Assembly: GCA_009928265.1 (NCBI GenBank)
Contig: RFPR01000127.1
Location: forward strand, 1 to 6,060
Direction of reading: 5' to 3'
Source: Pseudomonadota bacterium
GTDB lineage: Bacteria > Verrucomicrobiota > Verrucomicrobiia > Chthoniobacterales > UBA6821
DNA: 6,060 nt
The translations under genes were made by a program, and so were the position numbers. Positions 4,693-6,060 of this stretch are shown piece by piece. Under the pieces are notes generated by a model. That model was not told the DNA's origin and did no database searches. It saw nothing but the letters and a program-made list of their open reading frames with translations. Within the stretch, counting starts at the first letter, position 1. Every line of letters starts with the position of its first letter.

Positions 4693-6060
4693 TCACATGA
4701 TCACAGGCCTCCACCCACACCGACCATCCGCCCATCCGGTGATCCGGCCGCCATTGTTCATGACGAACAGGTCGATCCAACCGTTGGCCACGAGATCGGA
4801 AACATGCTGGAGCTTGGCAAGCACCTTGTCGATCGACTCCGCCGGGGCCTCCACGATGACGGCAAGCCGGAGCGGTTCGTGCCGCCATTCCAGTCCGTCA
4901 TGCACCGACTGGAAGGGCAGGCCGTTCCTCAGGTCGCCTCCATTCCCCTCGTGGACACCGAGCAGCCCCGCCACGTTGTGGATCACCTTATCCCCGGCTC
5001 CAAAGAGCCGATTGTCCACGGTGGAGCCAAAGTATTGGAGATTGATCCAGCTCGCCACTACCACCGGAGCGGTGAGCAGCAGTTCGAGCGTCGCCTCCCC
5101 CTCGTCGAGATCGTGCCGGTAGTCGTGCAGGAAGACCCTGCCGCCGAGATCGAGACCCCGTGTCCGCTCCCGAGGTGCGGCAATGAAGGCATGGTTGCCC
5201 GCAAGACCCCACTCGGGCCGGACCTGCGCCCAGTCCCGGCTCCGGGACTCGACCGCGTCGTCGAGATCCGCCGAACCCGGATCCAGGCCCAGCAGCGGCG
5301 CCCTCTCCTTCCGCGCGATGGCGCCGGCGGTTTTGAGATGGCCCGCAAGGGACGAGACCGCTTCCCGGTGGGATGTCGGCACCGAGTCGAGGCCGAAGAG
5401 GGTCACCTCGTCGGTGGTCGTGTTGTGAAGGCCCGCTAGGAAGAGCGTCTCCTCCGGGATGACGATCCCCCGCTCAAGGAGCCCCCTCCGCACCCCGGGA
5501 TCGTTGAGGATGTCGGCGGCGGTTCTGGCATTGGCCTCGCCGGTGTGGCCGCCGCAGGCGCCGCAGTCGAGACTCGAGCCGTAGGGGTTGTTCTCCGTCG
5601 TGCTCCCGTGACCGCAGAGCAGGACCAACCTTGAGAGCCCTCCCTTGGCCATGCCCATGTGCCGCAGGGCGCCGGCGGCGAGCGCCAGCTTCGTCTCCGG
5701 AGGCAGGACCGAGACATCAATGTCGCAGCCACAACCCTCGCCGGGATGAGAGTTTCCGGTCAGGTCCCGGATCATCCTGCCGAGGAACCCGAGCCCGAGG
5801 GTCTCGACGAAGACGAAGCTGGAAACCGCGGAGTTTTTGAATGACTTCCATGCCCCGGCGAACCGCTTGTGCCTGGCGATCGCGCCGAGTTCGGCCGGGG
5901 AGCCATGGGCGGGAACCTTAACGGCGGGGCTCAGTAGCACGGGGCACTGCGGGGTGCCGTCCGCCTCGCCCGCAGGCACCGCCTCGATCGGAAAGCCGAA
6001 GAATCCCGCGAATCCGATGGTCTTTCCCGACGGGGCGACCTGTTCGAGCGCCCTCCGGAA
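4693..6060 (-). CDS. dabA: DabA-type inorganic carbon transporter subunit (DUF2309), N-terminal part beyond window edge
   Basis: C-terminal 455 residues of a DUF2309 protein. DabA forms a membrane-associated complex with the proton-channel-like DabB (NuoL family) and is thought to hydrate CO2 to bicarbonate in one direction, with a beta-carbonic-anhydrase-like zinc site. The frame stays open to base 6060, so the gene continues to the right; the GTG at 5979 is internal, since the residues before it are typical of the family (FRRALEQ at 1-7 and IGFAGFFGFPIE at 15-26 of the fragment). Then come CPVLL (39-43), FVETLGLGF (84-92), and the strongest mark, CGHGSTTENNPYGSSLDCGACGG (149-171, quoted in part: CGHGS, ENNPYG, LDCGACGG). 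His151 and Cys166 are 15 apart, as His524 and Cys539 are in Halothiobacillus DabA. The remaining ligands (CxDxR) should lie just outside. C-terminal marks include SWINLQYFGSTVDNR (337-351) and a KVIHN...LLGVHEGNGGDLRNGLP stretch (358-382). No DabB is visible; it would be expected upstream. Confidence 0.92.
   Translation of the reverse strand, partial: FRRALEQVAPSGKTIGFAGFFGFPIEAVPAGEADGTPQCPVLLSPAVKVPAHGSPAELGAIARHKRFAGAWKSFKNSAVSSFVFVETLGLGFLGRMIRDLTGNSHPGEGCGCDIDVSVLPPETKLALAAGALRHMGMAKGGLSRLVLLCGHGSTTENNPYGSSLDCGACGGHTGEANARTAADILNDPGVRRGLLERGIVIPEETLFLAGLHNTTTDEVTLFGLDSVPTSHREAVSSLAGHLKTAGAIARKERAPLLGLDPGSADLDDAVESRSRDWAQVRPEWGLAGNHAFIAAPRERTRGLDLGGRVFLHDYRHDLDEGEATLELLLTAPVVVASWINLQYFGSTVDNRLFGAGDKVIHNVAGLLGVHEGNGGDLRNGLPFQSVHDGLEWRHEPLRLAVIVEAPAESIDKVLAKLQHVSDLVANGWIDLFVMNNGGRITGWADGRCGWRPVIM

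Noticed and set aside
4660..5439. Long plus-strand open frame (259 codons) opposite dabA
   Set aside because: It is antisense to a well-conserved DabA sequence, its translation is Arg/Pro/Val-rich without recognisable motifs, and long antisense frames are common in GC-rich genes.
5977..5979. GTG at 5979 as the start of dabA
   Set aside because: The frame stays open to the window edge and the 27 codons before the GTG encode family-typical sequence (FRRALEQ, GFAGFFGFPIE), so the GTG is internal.
1..6060. CRISPR arrays, tRNA/rRNA genes, insertion sequences or transposase fragments
   Set aside because: No regularly spaced direct repeats, no tRNA-like cloverleaf with conserved arms and no transposase-like reading frame could be seen; the window is almost fully occupied by the five genes.

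Overview
The window is about 60% GC and every convincing gene lies on the minus strand, so it reads biologically from right to left. Two transcription units can be seen. The exporter genes (HlyD-type adaptor plus ABC permease/ATPase) and the Amt signal peptide point to a Gram-negative, double-membrane bacterium. The style of the PII and Amt proteins would fit the Verrucomicrobiota/PVC group, but that placement is an impression and not a demonstration.

Right-hand unit (6060 to 2713): the C-terminal 455 residues of a DabA/DUF2309 protein, the zinc-binding subunit of a DabA-DabB inorganic-carbon (CO2/bicarbonate) uptake system, whose 5' part lies beyond the right edge. After an 86-bp gap come an ammonium transporter (amt, 502 aa, with signal peptide and a Glu in place of the first pore histidine) and, 46 bp further on, a canonical PII signalling protein (glnK/glnB, 112 aa) with an intact Tyr51. 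The amt-glnK pair is a classical nitrogen-scavenging module in which PII gates the Amt channel. Its placement right behind dabA suggests that carbon and nitrogen acquisition may be co-expressed here. The dabA-amt gap holds a hairpin that sits exactly between a strong Shine-Dalgarno sequence and the amt start codon.

Intergenic region (2550 to 2712): 163 bp, AT-rich in the middle, with a possible weak terminator for glnK, several short perfect inverted repeats, and a candidate extended -10 promoter for the left-hand unit.

Left-hand unit (2549 to 1): a 541-aa ABC exporter half-transporter, overlapping by 4 bp (ATGA) with an HlyD-family periplasmic adaptor that runs off the left edge. Together they look like the inner-membrane part of a type-I-secretion-like or tripartite exporter of unknown substrate. 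The ATPase domain keeps Walker A and the Walker B aspartate but has lost the usual Q-loop Gln, LSGGQ signature, catalytic Glu and H-loop His, which is the most unusual protein feature in the window.
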